From Chloroflexota bacterium (lineage in GTDB: Bacteria; Chloroflexota; Ktedonobacteria; Ktedonobacterales; JADMIN01), in contig JAJPKE010000038.1 of assembly GCA_021323855.1 (NCBI GenBank), positions 1-64,000 of the forward strand: a stretch of DNA of 64,000 nt. Direction: 5' to 3'. Under the pieces are notes generated by a model. That model was given only the letters and a program-made list of their open reading frames with translations, did not search any database and had not been told where the DNA came from. A program made the position numbers and the translations under genes. Each line of letters opens with the position of its first letter. The first letter of the stretch is position 1. Of the stretch, positions 50,932 through 60,023 are shown piece after piece.

Positions 50932-53900
50932 ATGGGAAGCACATTTTGGGTCTGTAGCCGCTGTAAGCAGCCCTCGCCGCAGGGCACTCGTTACTGCCCG
51001 CATTGTGGTGAGGCGCTCGACCCTGCCCTGATTGCAGAGTTACACGAACTCTACCGGCGTGTGCAGGTCCTCGATGCGCTGGCTGCCGCTGGCGAAGGCG
51101 GAGAAACCGTCGCCGATCTGCGCGAACGCTACCGCACGCGCTATCTGAGCCTGCGGAGTGCCGCACCTTCGACGGCACAATCCGCCACCATGCCTGCCGC
51201 AACACCACCTCAAGCAACACCTCGACCGGCTCCAGCTTCCCAGCCGGTCCAACCAACGCCGCTCTCGCCAGCGGCTCCAGCAGCATTGCAGCCTGTGATG
51301 CCGCAGCTCTCTCAGTCAGTTCAGCCGGTGCAGCCCGTGGGGAGCGTCTTTTCGTGGCAGGCGTTCATCGCTGAACAGGCGATTGCGATCATGGCATATC
51401 TTGGCGGCTTTCTGCTGCTGATTGCCACGCTGACGCTGGAAGTTGGACGCTGGCAGGGGTTATCTGACCTTTCCAAGCTCATTGCCGTGGTGCTGGTTTA
51501 TCTGATTTTCGGCGTCTCCGGTCTGGCGCTGCGCCGTTCTGCCACGTTGCGCACGGTCGGGCGCACCTATCTGGGTGTCTTTGCGCTGATGACACCGCTG
51601 GTTGCGCTGGCGGTCTATCGCTATGAGTTGCAGGGACTTGGCATGCCGGTCGCTGGCATGGTGTGTCTCGCGGCTGCCTACGCCTGCGCCGTCTATCTGG
51701 CGCTCGGCTTGCGCACGAACTTCGTCACCTATGTCTATCTTGGCTGGGTGGCGTTGCTCGTCTCCGCGCTGGCGTTGGATTTCTGGGCGGATCGCAGCGG
51801 CCAGTGGATGATGCCAGATCTGGCGCTGGCGTCGCTCGTGTTGCTCGTGCCATCCCTGACGCGCCGCGCTGCGCGCCCATCTCCTACGCTGGACATGCTG
51901 GCGGCTCCTGGCTGGCAGACCGCTGCCGTCAGTTCGCTCGTCGCCGCTGGTGGCACGTTGATCTATGGCCTCGCCTATTTTTCCTCTTCCAACGCACTCA
52001 ATCCTATCGCCTACAACAAGATGCAATTTGCGCTGGATGCCCTGGCCGTCACCGTGCTGGCAGTGGGATGGAGCTTCGCCTGTCGTCGCATCCCGGCCTT
52101 GCGCACGCAGAAGGTGTGGCAAACACTATCCGATGCGCTGGTCGCGGTCTTCGCCGCATTGGCTGGTATCGGCATCGCTGCCTGGGCAGGCGCTGATTCG
52201 GGTGGCATCGCCTGGACGCTGGCGCTGCTGGCGCTGGCAGAGTTCGCCGCAGCCGTAGCGCAGCAACGGCGCGCGCCGCAGGAATATCCGCTGCGCTATG
52301 TGCTGGAGATTATCGCGCTCACGCTGGCGTTTGCCGGCTTCGTCATTCGCGCAGCGGTGGCCGACCCCAACTGGCCGCTGCTGGCGGTGTTGCTGGCCGG
52401 GCTGATCGTCACGCTGGGCATCGCGCTCATCGAACACGCGCGCTGGTGGACATTGGTGAGCGGCTTCTGTCTGATCTATGGGTTTCACGTGGCCTATGTC
52501 GGCGTGCTGGCGTCGCTGCCGCATCCCCCGCTCAGCCAGATGCCCCCTGAGCAGTTCGCCATGTTCGTCAAATTGCTGGTTGTGGGACATACGGCGCTGG
52601 CGTTGCTGGTCTGGCTGCTGGCGCTCTTCCTGGGCAGAGCGGGCGCAGATGTGGCGTTGCGTCGCTATTGCCCGCCCGCCGCCATTGTGGCGTTGGCCGC
52701 CGCGCTCTATACCCTCGTCTTTCTCCCAGGTGCACAGGATAATCTCTTCCAGGCGGCTATTCTCGGCGTGCTGGCGCTGGCGGCGTTTGTTGGGAGCTGG
52801 CGCATCAATTGGCCGTTGCCCGGTGGATTGGTCAGTGGCTTCTTCGGCGCACTGGCGGTGGTGCCGCTCTTCATCTATGGCGCGGGGCAGGACTGGATTA
52901 CAGCGGCGGCGATCATTGGTCCCGCTCTGCTGGCGTTGGGGATTCGCCGCGCGTTGGGGCAACGCTGGGCCGTTGCGCCGTATAGCGTCGCGCTCTGGTC
53001 GGCGCTGGTAGGTGGGCTGGTCTTGACGGCGCGCCTGTTCTTTATTCATTCACCTGCACAGGCCGGGGTGGTCGCCGCCACATTCCTGGGCATCTCGTTC
53101 CCAACATGGGTGCTGCTGGGCGTCGTCCTCTTGATCGTCGTCGCGGCGTTGCAAGAGCGCGCCTGGTGGATGACGACCATCGCCGGCCTCTTCGCTTTCT
53201 GGGCGGCGGCGCTGCCCGCCTCGCATCTGGCGGCGTTCATCCTGGTGATTGCGCTGGCGGTGGTGGCGACCGCGCTACGCCGTTTCTACGGGCGGTTCTG
53301 GAATGTCGGTCTGCTCGCCGGCGCGGCGCTGGCCTCGTTGATCGTTGTCCTCGATCTCAATACGCTTGGCGACACCTCGATCAAGTGGCAGGTGGCGGCG
53401 CTGATTGCCTTTGCGGTGGTGGCCTATGCGCTGGCGGCGCTGGCGCGTGAACCTGCCATGACCTATGCGTCCATTTTCTATATGTTGCTGGCGGTGGCGC
53501 TGATACAGGGGCATCATGCGCTGCTGGTGACGCTGCTCTCCACGCTGGCGCCAGTGGTGTTCGCGCTGGCGCTGCGACTCTCGCAACGCATCAGCCTCGT
53601 CTGGCGTATCGCGCCCTATGCCATTGCTTTTGAGTCGTCCTTCTTTACGCTTGCCCATGTGCAGCCCTTCGCGGCGGGGACGATTGAGGCGTTGCTGTTG
53701 GTCTTTGCTGGTCTTGCCCTCATCGCCACGCTGGTAGAGCGCCAGGTATGGGGTGGTGTTGCGGTCGTCCTGTACGCGGGCATGGCAGCTTTTGCACAGC
53801 CGGACGCCCATGCGCTACTGCCGCTGGCGCTGGGGTTGGCGGCGCTGGGGTTGCTCGTCAGCAAGCTGGATGGCCCGCGCTGGGCATTGCCGCTGTATGT

Positions 53901-54924
53901 GGCTGCTATCATCGCCACCGTCACCACAGCGATTCAAGGGCTGGCGTTTCCTGGCTTCGAGGCGTGGGCGCTGCTGGCGCTGGCGGTGATGTCGTATCTG
54001 CTGGCGTGGCTGGAAGCGCGCCCGGAGGTGTTGCCGCTGCCGTTGCTGCTGGCGGCGCTTTCGCTGGCCGCCGCCGCGAGCGCACGCCACCTGATCGGTG
54101 TGCAGACGGTGATCGCGTTTGTCGCGCTGAGCTGGCTGTATTATGGCGCGGCGCTGCTCTGGCAACGCCTGCCGGGACTCGATGGCGATGTGCTGCTCTT
54201 GTGGCCGAGCGCGCAAACGCCACAAAGCGCGAGCCATCGCGTAGCTGTGCGCACGACTGGCGTCATCATACATCGCTGGGGTGGCGTGATCGCGGCGAGT
54301 GGAACGGCGCTGGCGGCGATGCTGGCCCCGGATGCTTTTACGATACGCGCGGCGGGCACCGAGGCGGTGGTGCTGGCGCTGGTTGGGCTGGCGGGCCTGC
54401 TGGCGGTGTTGACGCGCATGCCGCGCTTCCATCTGGCGTGGTATGTAGCGGGTGGATTGGTGGCGCTGGCGCTAACCTATCAATTGCGCTGGTTCGGCGC
54501 CGATAATCTGCAACTTTTCATCCTCTCGCCGGGGAGCTATTTCCTGCTGGTTGGCGCGCTGCTACCCAGCGATCACCGGCTGCGCAATCCACGGACGGCG
54601 GCGCAACTCTTCTCGCTGTTGGGCGCGCTGGTGCTGATGCTGCCATCATTCATCCAATCGCTCCAGCTTGATCCTTCCTGGCTCTACGCGCTGATTCTCA
54701 CCATTGAGTCGCTGCTGATTACCGGCTTCGGCGTGGGCACGCGCTCGCGTTTGCTGGTGCTGGCGGGGACGGCGTTCCTGGTGCTGGCGGCGCTCCGTAG
54801 CGCGGTGCTGGCCGTCAATTCGGGGGTGCCGGTGGCGTTGGTGATCGGTGCAGTGGCGCTACTGCTGATGGGGTTGGCGACGTGGCTGAGCCTGCGGGCG
54901 CGGCGTGCCGGTGGCGTCATGTGA
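50932..54924 (+). CDS. Giant polytopic membrane protein with N-terminal zinc ribbon
   Basis: 1330 residues. It begins with a zinc ribbon CSRCKQPSPQGTRYCPHCG, then a short helical segment and a Pro/Ala-rich linker. From residue about 140 to the end it is almost continuous membrane helices, well over 30 by eye, with few loops. Similar very long membrane proteins in Chloroflexi and Actinobacteria are unannotated, some grouped with DUF2157. It has no recognisable transport, enzymatic or glycosyltransferase motif. GGAGAGAG lies before ATG 50932. The neighbouring gene also encodes a polytopic protein, so the pair may work in the envelope. Confidence 0.8.
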   Translation: MGSTFWVCSRCKQPSPQGTRYCPHCGEALDPALIAELHELYRRVQVLDALAAAGEGGETVADLRERYRTRYLSLRSAAPSTAQSATMPAATPPQATPRPAPASQPVQPTPLSPAAPAALQPVMPQLSQSVQPVQPVGSVFSWQAFIAEQAIAIMAYLGGFLLLIATLTLEVGRWQGLSDLSKLIAVVLVYLIFGVSGLALRRSATLRTVGRTYLGVFALMTPLVALAVYRYELQGLGMPVAGMVCLAAAYACAVYLALGLRTNFVTYVYLGWVALLVSALALDFWADRSGQWMMPDLALASLVLLVPSLTRRAARPSPTLDMLAAPGWQTAAVSSLVAAGGTLIYGLAYFSSSNALNPIAYNKMQFALDALAVTVLAVGWSFACRRIPALRTQKVWQTLSDALVAVFAALAGIGIAAWAGADSGGIAWTLALLALAEFAAAVAQQRRAPQEYPLRYVLEIIALTLAFAGFVIRAAVADPNWPLLAVLLAGLIVTLGIALIEHARWWTLVSGFCLIYGFHVAYVGVLASLPHPPLSQMPPEQFAMFVKLLVVGHTALALLVWLLALFLGRAGADVALRRYCPPAAIVALAAALYTLVFLPGAQDNLFQAAILGVLALAAFVGSWRINWPLPGGLVSGFFGALAVVPLFIYGAGQDWITAAAIIGPALLALGIRRALGQRWAVAPYSVALWSALVGGLVLTARLFFIHSPAQAGVVAATFLGISFPTWVLLGVVLLIVVAALQERAWWMTTIAGLFAFWAAALPASHLAAFILVIALAVVATALRRFYGRFWNVGLLAGAALASLIVVLDLNTLGDTSIKWQVAALIAFAVVAYALAALAREPAMTYASIFYMLLAVALIQGHHALLVTLLSTLAPVVFALALRLSQRISLVWRIAPYAIAFESSFFTLAHVQPFAAGTIEALLLVFAGLALIATLVERQVWGGVAVVLYAGMAAFAQPDAHALLPLALGLAALGLLVSKLDGPRWALPLYVAAIIATVTTAIQGLAFPGFEAWALLALAVMSYLLAWLEARPEVLPLPLLLAALSLAAAASARHLIGVQTVIAFVALSWLYYGAALLWQRLPGLDGDVLLLWPSAQTPQSASHRVAVRTTGVIIHRWGGVIAASGTALAAMLAPDAFTIRAAGTEAVVLALVGLAGLLAVLTRMPRFHLAWYVAGGLVALALTYQLRWFGADNLQLFILSPGSYFLLVGALLPSDHRLRNPRTAAQLFSLLGALVLMLPSFIQSLQLDPSWLYALILTIESLLITGFGVGTRSRLLVLAGTAFLVLAALRSAVLAVNSGVPVALVIGAVALLLMGLATWLSLRARRAGGVM

Positions 54925-54949
54925 CCATCTCGTGATCCCAGAAGAGAGG

Positions 54950-54965
54950 TGTTTCACGTGAAACA
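54950..54965. other. parS site 8 (16/16)
   Basis: TGTTTCACGTGAAACA in the 81-bp gap between two co-directional membrane-protein genes. Confidence 0.92.
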
Positions 54966-55005
54966 TTGCACTTATTGATTAGCAGCGCAGAAAGGACGGT
55001 TCACA

Positions 55006-56583
55006 ATGGCAAACGCAACGTCACCGGGAACAGGTGATGCGCAGCCACGTCAATCACTGCTGCTCACGCTAGCTGGCCCTATCGTACTCCTCCTGGGCGG
55101 CGCGCTCGCCATTGGCGGATTATTCCTGCCCTGGTATCACTCCGATGCGCGCTATCTGGTGGGCGATCCCTACCCGCAGGATTTCCAGCCTTACATACCT
55201 GCAACTTCCTATGGTGGTCTGTTGGGCAACGGCGAAACACGCATGTTGTTCGTGTTTGCGCTTGTCTCAGTTGCCGCTGGCCTCATCTGCCTGCTCATAG
55301 ATATCATTCCAATCTTGCGGCAACGGTGGTTGCTCAGTGGCTCGGTTTTGCTGCCAGGGATTGTGGCCCTGCTGGTTGGTCTGCTCAGCACGGCGCTCGT
55401 CGCTGGCCGGGGCGCACTTGTCAATGCGTTTGCCACAGTGCCCAATATCATAGATGGCGGCTATTTTGTCTCGCTGGTGGGCTACATACTCCTGGTGCCC
55501 GGCGCTATCATGCTGATGGTGGGGCAGAACAGCCTCCGACGGGCGATTGCCACTGCTTCACCAGTCTCTCCGGCGCCAGTTCAGGCACGCCCAGCGCGCC
55601 GCAAATCGCTGGGCGTCGCGCTGCTGCTAGAGTGGCTGATCCCTGGCAGCGGCGCGATGTACGTCGGCCAAACTGGTATGGGTAGCGGCTGGCTCGTGGG
55701 AACGTATATCGGTGGATTGGTGCTAAGCCTGTTCATTTTCGCCGTCATCAACACGATGGATGAGCTTGGGTCGTTTCCCTATCAGCCGCTCAATCCGTTT
55801 CCCACGATTGCAATTGTGGTGATTTTGCTGTCGCTTGGCATCTGCTGGCTCGTCGCGCGGCTGTTGGCGGTGGCTGGCCAGGTGCGCGCCTATAATCAGC
55901 AAATCGCTGTTTCAGGCACAGCATCCGCCTATCCGCTGCCATTCGTCGCTGGACAGGTTATCAGCGGTTCAGCGTTGGCCATCCTGCTCTCCTTCATTTT
56001 GCTCTCGATAGCGGCGTTGATCCCGCTCTTTGGGTCCTCTTTACCAGCCTTGCTGGCGCTGGCGTTCTGGCTGGCGCTGCTGCGTCTGGCGCAGGTGTCT
56101 CCCTGGCGTGCGCTCCTCGAAACCGTCGCCGGCGTGGCGCTGGTGCAGCTTGTGGCGCTACTGGGGAGCTGGTTGATCGAAGCCAGCCGGAATCTCTCGT
56201 TTGCGCCGTTGCATACCTTCCTGGCCGTGAATCCACTAGCATTGTTCATTGTCGCATTTCTTCTTCCCATCGCGATGGCGAGCGGCATCGGCTGGGGCGC
56301 AGCACTGCTCTTCGCGCCCTGGCTGCGGGTGCGCCGCCAGCCGTTGATTAGCAACTCCCTTCCGCTCGCCAGCATCGCCTTGTGCCTGGGTGTTGTCGTT
56401 TCGCTGTTGCTCTATCCGCTTCACCTCAAGCTGCTGCAACCAGATGTATCAGGAGCCTACGGTTTTGGAACGCAGCGTCTCCTCTACTTTTTGCTTGCGC
56501 TAGCCCTCTGTGCCGCTGGCATCCTGGCATCCGCTGTCATCGCGGGTGTGCGGTTGCGGCGTGCCCTCGCTCAGCAACTATAA
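55006..56583 (+). CDS. Polytopic membrane protein with TM2-like segment
   Basis: 525 residues with about 12 helices. The first helix is followed by a periplasmic loop (FLPWYHSDARYLVGDPYPQDF). A central block LLEWLIPGSGAMYVGQTGMGSGWLVGTYIGG resembles the TM2 domain (GxxGxHxFYxG type). No enzymatic motif recognised. AGAAAGGACGG lies before ATG 55006. It is downstream of the giant membrane protein and converges on the PBP gene with a parS in the 24-bp gap. Confidence 0.75.
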   Translation: MANATSPGTGDAQPRQSLLLTLAGPIVLLLGGALAIGGLFLPWYHSDARYLVGDPYPQDFQPYIPATSYGGLLGNGETRMLFVFALVSVAAGLICLLIDIIPILRQRWLLSGSVLLPGIVALLVGLLSTALVAGRGALVNAFATVPNIIDGGYFVSLVGYILLVPGAIMLMVGQNSLRRAIATASPVSPAPVQARPARRKSLGVALLLEWLIPGSGAMYVGQTGMGSGWLVGTYIGGLVLSLFIFAVINTMDELGSFPYQPLNPFPTIAIVVILLSLGICWLVARLLAVAGQVRAYNQQIAVSGTASAYPLPFVAGQVISGSALAILLSFILLSIAALIPLFGSSLPALLALAFWLALLRLAQVSPWRALLETVAGVALVQLVALLGSWLIEASRNLSFAPLHTFLAVNPLALFIVAFLLPIAMASGIGWGAALLFAPWLRVRRQPLISNSLPLASIALCLGVVVSLLLYPLHLKLLQPDVSGAYGFGTQRLLYFLLALALCAAGILASAVIAGVRLRRALAQQL

Positions 56584-56591
56584 ACGGGTGA

Positions 56592-56607
56592 TGTTTCACG
56601 TGAAACA
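56592..56607. other. parS site 9 (16/16)
   Basis: TGTTTCACGTGAAACA filling the whole gap between the stop codons of two convergent genes. Confidence 0.92.
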
Positions 56608-58926
56608 TTACACCAGGTACCCCTGGCAGTAGGGCGGATTTGCGTAGTTCCAGCCGCCGGAGGGGTCCAGCGTGATGCAGGGCAGTTGCGCCGGGCCGTT
56701 GTCGCCGCTCTCCGGCGGTAGCGCCTGCCCACTGAGGAAGAGATCGTTGGTGCAGATGCCGCCGGAACAGTAGCGACTGGTCTGCAATCCCGGCGGCGCG
56801 ACGAATGCCGTCTTTGGCAGCCCTTGCTCCGCCGCCAGCATGCCGCGATTCCAGATTGGCGCAGCCCCCGCGATGCCCTGCACCTGTTGCATGGGAGTGG
56901 AGTCGTTGTTGCCGACCCAGACGCCCATCGTGTAGTCGGTGGTATAACCTATGGTCAAGGCATCAACGTAGTTCTGGCCGGTGCCGGTTTTGGCGGCGGC
57001 GGGCCAGGCGTTGGGTGAATCGCCCTGATATCGCTGGCAATCGCTGGCGCTGGGGTCGAGATAGAGCGCGCTACAGAGACCGAACTCCTGGCTGCGCGCC
57101 CGATTGTCGCTCAGGATGCTGGTTATCATATACGCCACGCGCGGATCGAGGACACGCACCGGCTGTGGCTGCTGATAGGAGAAGATGGCGTCGCCGCTGC
57201 CATCGGCAATGCGATCAATGACATGTAGCGGCACGAAATCGCCGCCGTTGGCAAAGACCGTATACGCCTGGACCATCTCATAGAGCGGAATATCCAGTGA
57301 CCCCAGCGCGCTCGATAAGCCCCAATCGCCCTGCCAGCCGGTGATGCCCATGCGTTCGGCGGTGCGCTCCACGGCATCCAGCCCGGCGAACTGCATCACT
57401 TTCACTGCAGGGATGTTGAGTGAGTCTTGCAAGGCCTGGCGGAGCGTGATCTCGCCGTGAAACTGGTTCGCCTGGATGTCGAGCGGCTTATACGCGCCAC
57501 CTGCCGCGCCACCAGGAAACGCCGTCGGCATATCAGCGACCACCATCCCTGGCGCCCAGCCCTCGGCAAAGGCGGCGGCATATACAATGGGCTTGAAGGT
57601 CGAAGCTGGCGCGCGATACCCCTGCGTGACGACATCGAAGTTGCCACCAATCGCCGGATTGGTATAACTCGCGCTGCCCAGCAGCACGCGCACCGCGCCG
57701 CTGTGCTGGTCCACCAAGAGCGCCGCGCCATTGGTGGCATGCTCATTGCGCAACAACTGCCCCGTCTCCACATCCACATCTGTGCCGGTGAGATGGCTGG
57801 TTATTATGTCCTGCACCTGGTTTTGCAGGCTGAGGTCCAGCGTCGTATAGACGCTCAAGCCCGAACGCGAGAGCAGGTGCAATTGATGTGAGCCAACAAG
57901 TTGGTCAAGTTGGAAGCGCACGAGTTGGATAAAGTGTGGAGCAAGATTTTGCTGCTGGGTGGGATGGAAGAATGTGGGGCGTTGCGCCTCACGCCAGGCG
58001 GCGTCTGCTTGCGCCTGCGAGATCGAGCCATAGCGAACCATCGCCTGTAACACAGCGGTAAAGCGGTCATCGGCGTGTTGTGGATGGGCCAGTGGGTCAT
58101 TGAGGTTGGGGTTCTGCGGAATGCCCGCCAGCATCGCCGCCTGCGCCAGATCGAGGTGTTGCGCCGCCGTCACGCCGCTGGCTGGGTCGTCGCTATAGCC
58201 GAAATACTCGTGCGCCGCCGCATCTATGCCATAGGCGGTTGGGCTGTAGGGAATCGAGTTGAGATACATCTCCAATATCTGGCGTTTGGAATACAGGCCA
58301 TGCTCCGTGACGCCGAACGCCAGGACCGCCTCATTGAGCTTGCGGGTAAAGGTGACGTCACCGCCCAGCACTTGATTCTTGATGAGTTGCTGTGTGATGG
58401 TGCTGCCGCCCTGACCGATGCGCCCGCTGCTGAGATCATCGGCGGCGGCGCGCAGCATCGAGGTGAACGAGACGCCCTGATTCTTCCAGAAGTCGTGATC
58501 TTCGATGGCGAGCGTCGCGTTGACGACCGTGACCGGCATCTGCGCCAGCGTGATGCTATGCTGCGCGCCCTCGTTGTCGAACTGATAGAGCAGCACCCCA
58601 TGCCGGTCGTAGATGCGCAGGCTGTCGTGCGCCGCAACATTCTGCTGCATGCGCGTCAGAATCGGCAACTCCGCGTGATAGTAGGCGTTCGCCGCCAGCA
58701 GCGAGCCGGTCGTCAGCGCCAGCAGCAGCGTTGCCGTCAGGAAGATGAACGCCAGCATCCCCAGGGTCATCGTATACGCGCGGCTCCCCTGCCGGAAGCG
58801 CATAGTGCGCTGGCGACTACGAAAATAGCGCAACCGCTTGCGTATCACACGCTTGCGTGGGCCGCGCCGTCTCGCCGTCCGGTGTGCGCCGCTCAAAGCA
58901 GGAAACAACTGGCTCGAATCGAGCAT
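56608..58926 (-). CDS. Class A penicillin-binding protein (GT51 transglycosylase + transpeptidase)
   Basis: 772 residues that polymerise and cross-link peptidoglycan. A basic cytoplasmic tail and one helix (TLGMLAFIFLTATLLLALTTGSLLAA) precede the GT51 domain with AIEDHDFWKNQGV and GGSTITQQLIKN. The transpeptidase domain has the active-site S-T-F-K near residue 439 (RAPASTFKPIVY), S-L-N near 500 and K-T-G near 643 (AAKTGTGQNYVDALTIGYT). The C-terminus has Cys pairs and no PASTA repeat. AAGGAAC precedes ATG 58926. A complete transpeptidase suggests a true murein wall. Confidence 0.95.
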   Translation of the reverse strand: MLDSSQLFPALSGAHRTARRRGPRKRVIRKRLRYFRSRQRTMRFRQGSRAYTMTLGMLAFIFLTATLLLALTTGSLLAANAYYHAELPILTRMQQNVAAHDSLRIYDRHGVLLYQFDNEGAQHSITLAQMPVTVVNATLAIEDHDFWKNQGVSFTSMLRAAADDLSSGRIGQGGSTITQQLIKNQVLGGDVTFTRKLNEAVLAFGVTEHGLYSKRQILEMYLNSIPYSPTAYGIDAAAHEYFGYSDDPASGVTAAQHLDLAQAAMLAGIPQNPNLNDPLAHPQHADDRFTAVLQAMVRYGSISQAQADAAWREAQRPTFFHPTQQQNLAPHFIQLVRFQLDQLVGSHQLHLLSRSGLSVYTTLDLSLQNQVQDIITSHLTGTDVDVETGQLLRNEHATNGAALLVDQHSGAVRVLLGSASYTNPAIGGNFDVVTQGYRAPASTFKPIVYAAAFAEGWAPGMVVADMPTAFPGGAAGGAYKPLDIQANQFHGEITLRQALQDSLNIPAVKVMQFAGLDAVERTAERMGITGWQGDWGLSSALGSLDIPLYEMVQAYTVFANGGDFVPLHVIDRIADGSGDAIFSYQQPQPVRVLDPRVAYMITSILSDNRARSQEFGLCSALYLDPSASDCQRYQGDSPNAWPAAAKTGTGQNYVDALTIGYTTDYTMGVWVGNNDSTPMQQVQGIAGAAPIWNRGMLAAEQGLPKTAFVAPPGLQTSRYCSGGICTNDLFLSGQALPPESGDNGPAQLPCITLDPSGGWNYANPPYCQGYLV

Positions 58927-59134
58927 AGCAGTTCCTTATCCCTTTCCTTCTTTTCAGCATGTTCAGCATGTTTTTGGCAGACATGGGCAACATGCTGAAC
59001 ACTAGCTGAGGCAGCCTCGACCAACCCTCTATCTCTCAGACACAGGCAGGGAAGCCAAAGTTCATACCCCGGTGACAAACAGCCTATAGAGGAATCCGCG
59101 CCAACCGGCACATTGGGGACATTGCATCCGGGAA

Positions 59135-59150
59135 CGTTTCACGTGAAACT
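59135..59150. other. parS site 10 (14/16)
   Basis: CGTTTCACGTGAAACT; the 14-bp core palindrome is intact and only the outermost bases differ. Confidence 0.8.
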
Positions 59151-59247
59151 CACATAATTTGCTGTGCAGGTCGTACAGCCCCCTCCTCATCGTCATATGT
59201 GGCACGTCGTGTTTGTTCCACGTTCCAAGAATCTTTCACCTCAACCC

Positions 59248-59276
59248 TTGACAAAGGATATTCTGATCTATATACT
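59248..59276 (+). promoter_or_regulatory. Promoter of the PadR-DrrAB operon
   Basis: TTGACA (59248-59253), 17-bp spacer, TATACT (59271-59276). Two GGATAAT direct repeats (59284-59290, 59298-59304) just downstream could be the PadR operator. Confidence 0.75.
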
Positions 59277-59349
59277 CGGATTAGGATAATTTGCCACGGA
59301 TAATAGTGGGCGAGTAACATCGCCCGGAATAAAAGTGGAGAAGCAAACG

Positions 59350-60021
59350 ATGACGAAACGTAAGGTGAGCAATCCGCTGGCGCTGGCGGTGCTGGCGTGC
59401 CTCACAGAACACCCCATGCACCCCTACGAAATGGCGACCACGATGCGTGAGCGCGGCAAAGATCAGAGCATCAAGCTCAACTATGGCTCGCTCTACACGG
59501 TGGTCGAGGCGCTGCAACAGCATGGCCTGATCGTCGCGCAGGAGACCGAGCGCGAGGGCCGCCGTCCCGAACGCACCATCTACCGGCTCACCGATGCCGG
59601 TCGCATGGAGTTGATTGATTGGGTGAGCGAACTGCTTGGCAGGCCGGTCAAAGAGTACACCAGGTTTGAGGCAGGGCTTTCGCTTGGCGGCGTGTTGCCG
59701 CCGGAGGATGTGGTTGCGCTGCTCACACAACGCTGCTCCCTCCTGGAAATGGAGATCGTCCAGCAGCGTTCCCTGTTGCAGTTCTCCGCGCAGCAGGGAT
59801 TGAAGCGGGTGTTTCTCATCGAGAGCGAGTATCTGCTAGCAATGCGCGAGGCAGAGCTTGCCTGGGTTCGCAGGCTCATCGAAGAAATCACATCGGGCAC
59901 ACTCGATGGCGTCACTGAATGGGCTGCCTATCGCGCTGCCGCAGACGCCGCAATGGCAGCAGATCGCGAGCGCGAAGAACCCGAAGCGCCTGAGACGGCT
60001 GAACAGAGAAATGAGGAGTAG
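59350..60021 (+). CDS. PadR-family transcriptional regulator
   Basis: 223 residues. The N-terminal winged helix LALAVLACLTEHPMHPYEMATTMRERGKDQSIKLNYGSLYTVVEALQQHGLIVAQETEREGRRPERTIYRLTDAG is classical PadR. A C-terminal helical dimerisation region follows. It probably represses its own operon, which encodes a DUF998 protein and a DrrAB-like exporter. ATG 59350 is preferred over GTG 59335, with GGAG nine bases upstream. Confidence 0.92.
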   Translation: MTKRKVSNPLALAVLACLTEHPMHPYEMATTMRERGKDQSIKLNYGSLYTVVEALQQHGLIVAQETEREGRRPERTIYRLTDAGRMELIDWVSELLGRPVKEYTRFEAGLSLGGVLPPEDVVALLTQRCSLLEMEIVQQRSLLQFSAQQGLKRVFLIESEYLLAMREAELAWVRRLIEEITSGTLDGVTEWAAYRAAADAAMAADREREEPEAPETAEQRNEE

Positions 60022-60023
60022 TC

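Larger units (their letters stand above)
58927..59349. other. Divergent intergenic region with hairpin, parS 10 and PadR promoter
   Basis: A 12-bp inverted repeat GTTCAGCATGTT (58961-58972)/AACATGCTGAAC (58989-59000) lies in the PBP leader, with a further 9-bp TTCAGCATG copy before it. parS 10 is at 59135 and the PadR promoter at 59248. No gene seen. Confidence 0.6.

Noticed and set aside
52480..52492. GTTTCACGTGG half-site of parS in the giant membrane protein gene
   Set aside because: Only one half of the palindrome is present; likely coding coincidence.
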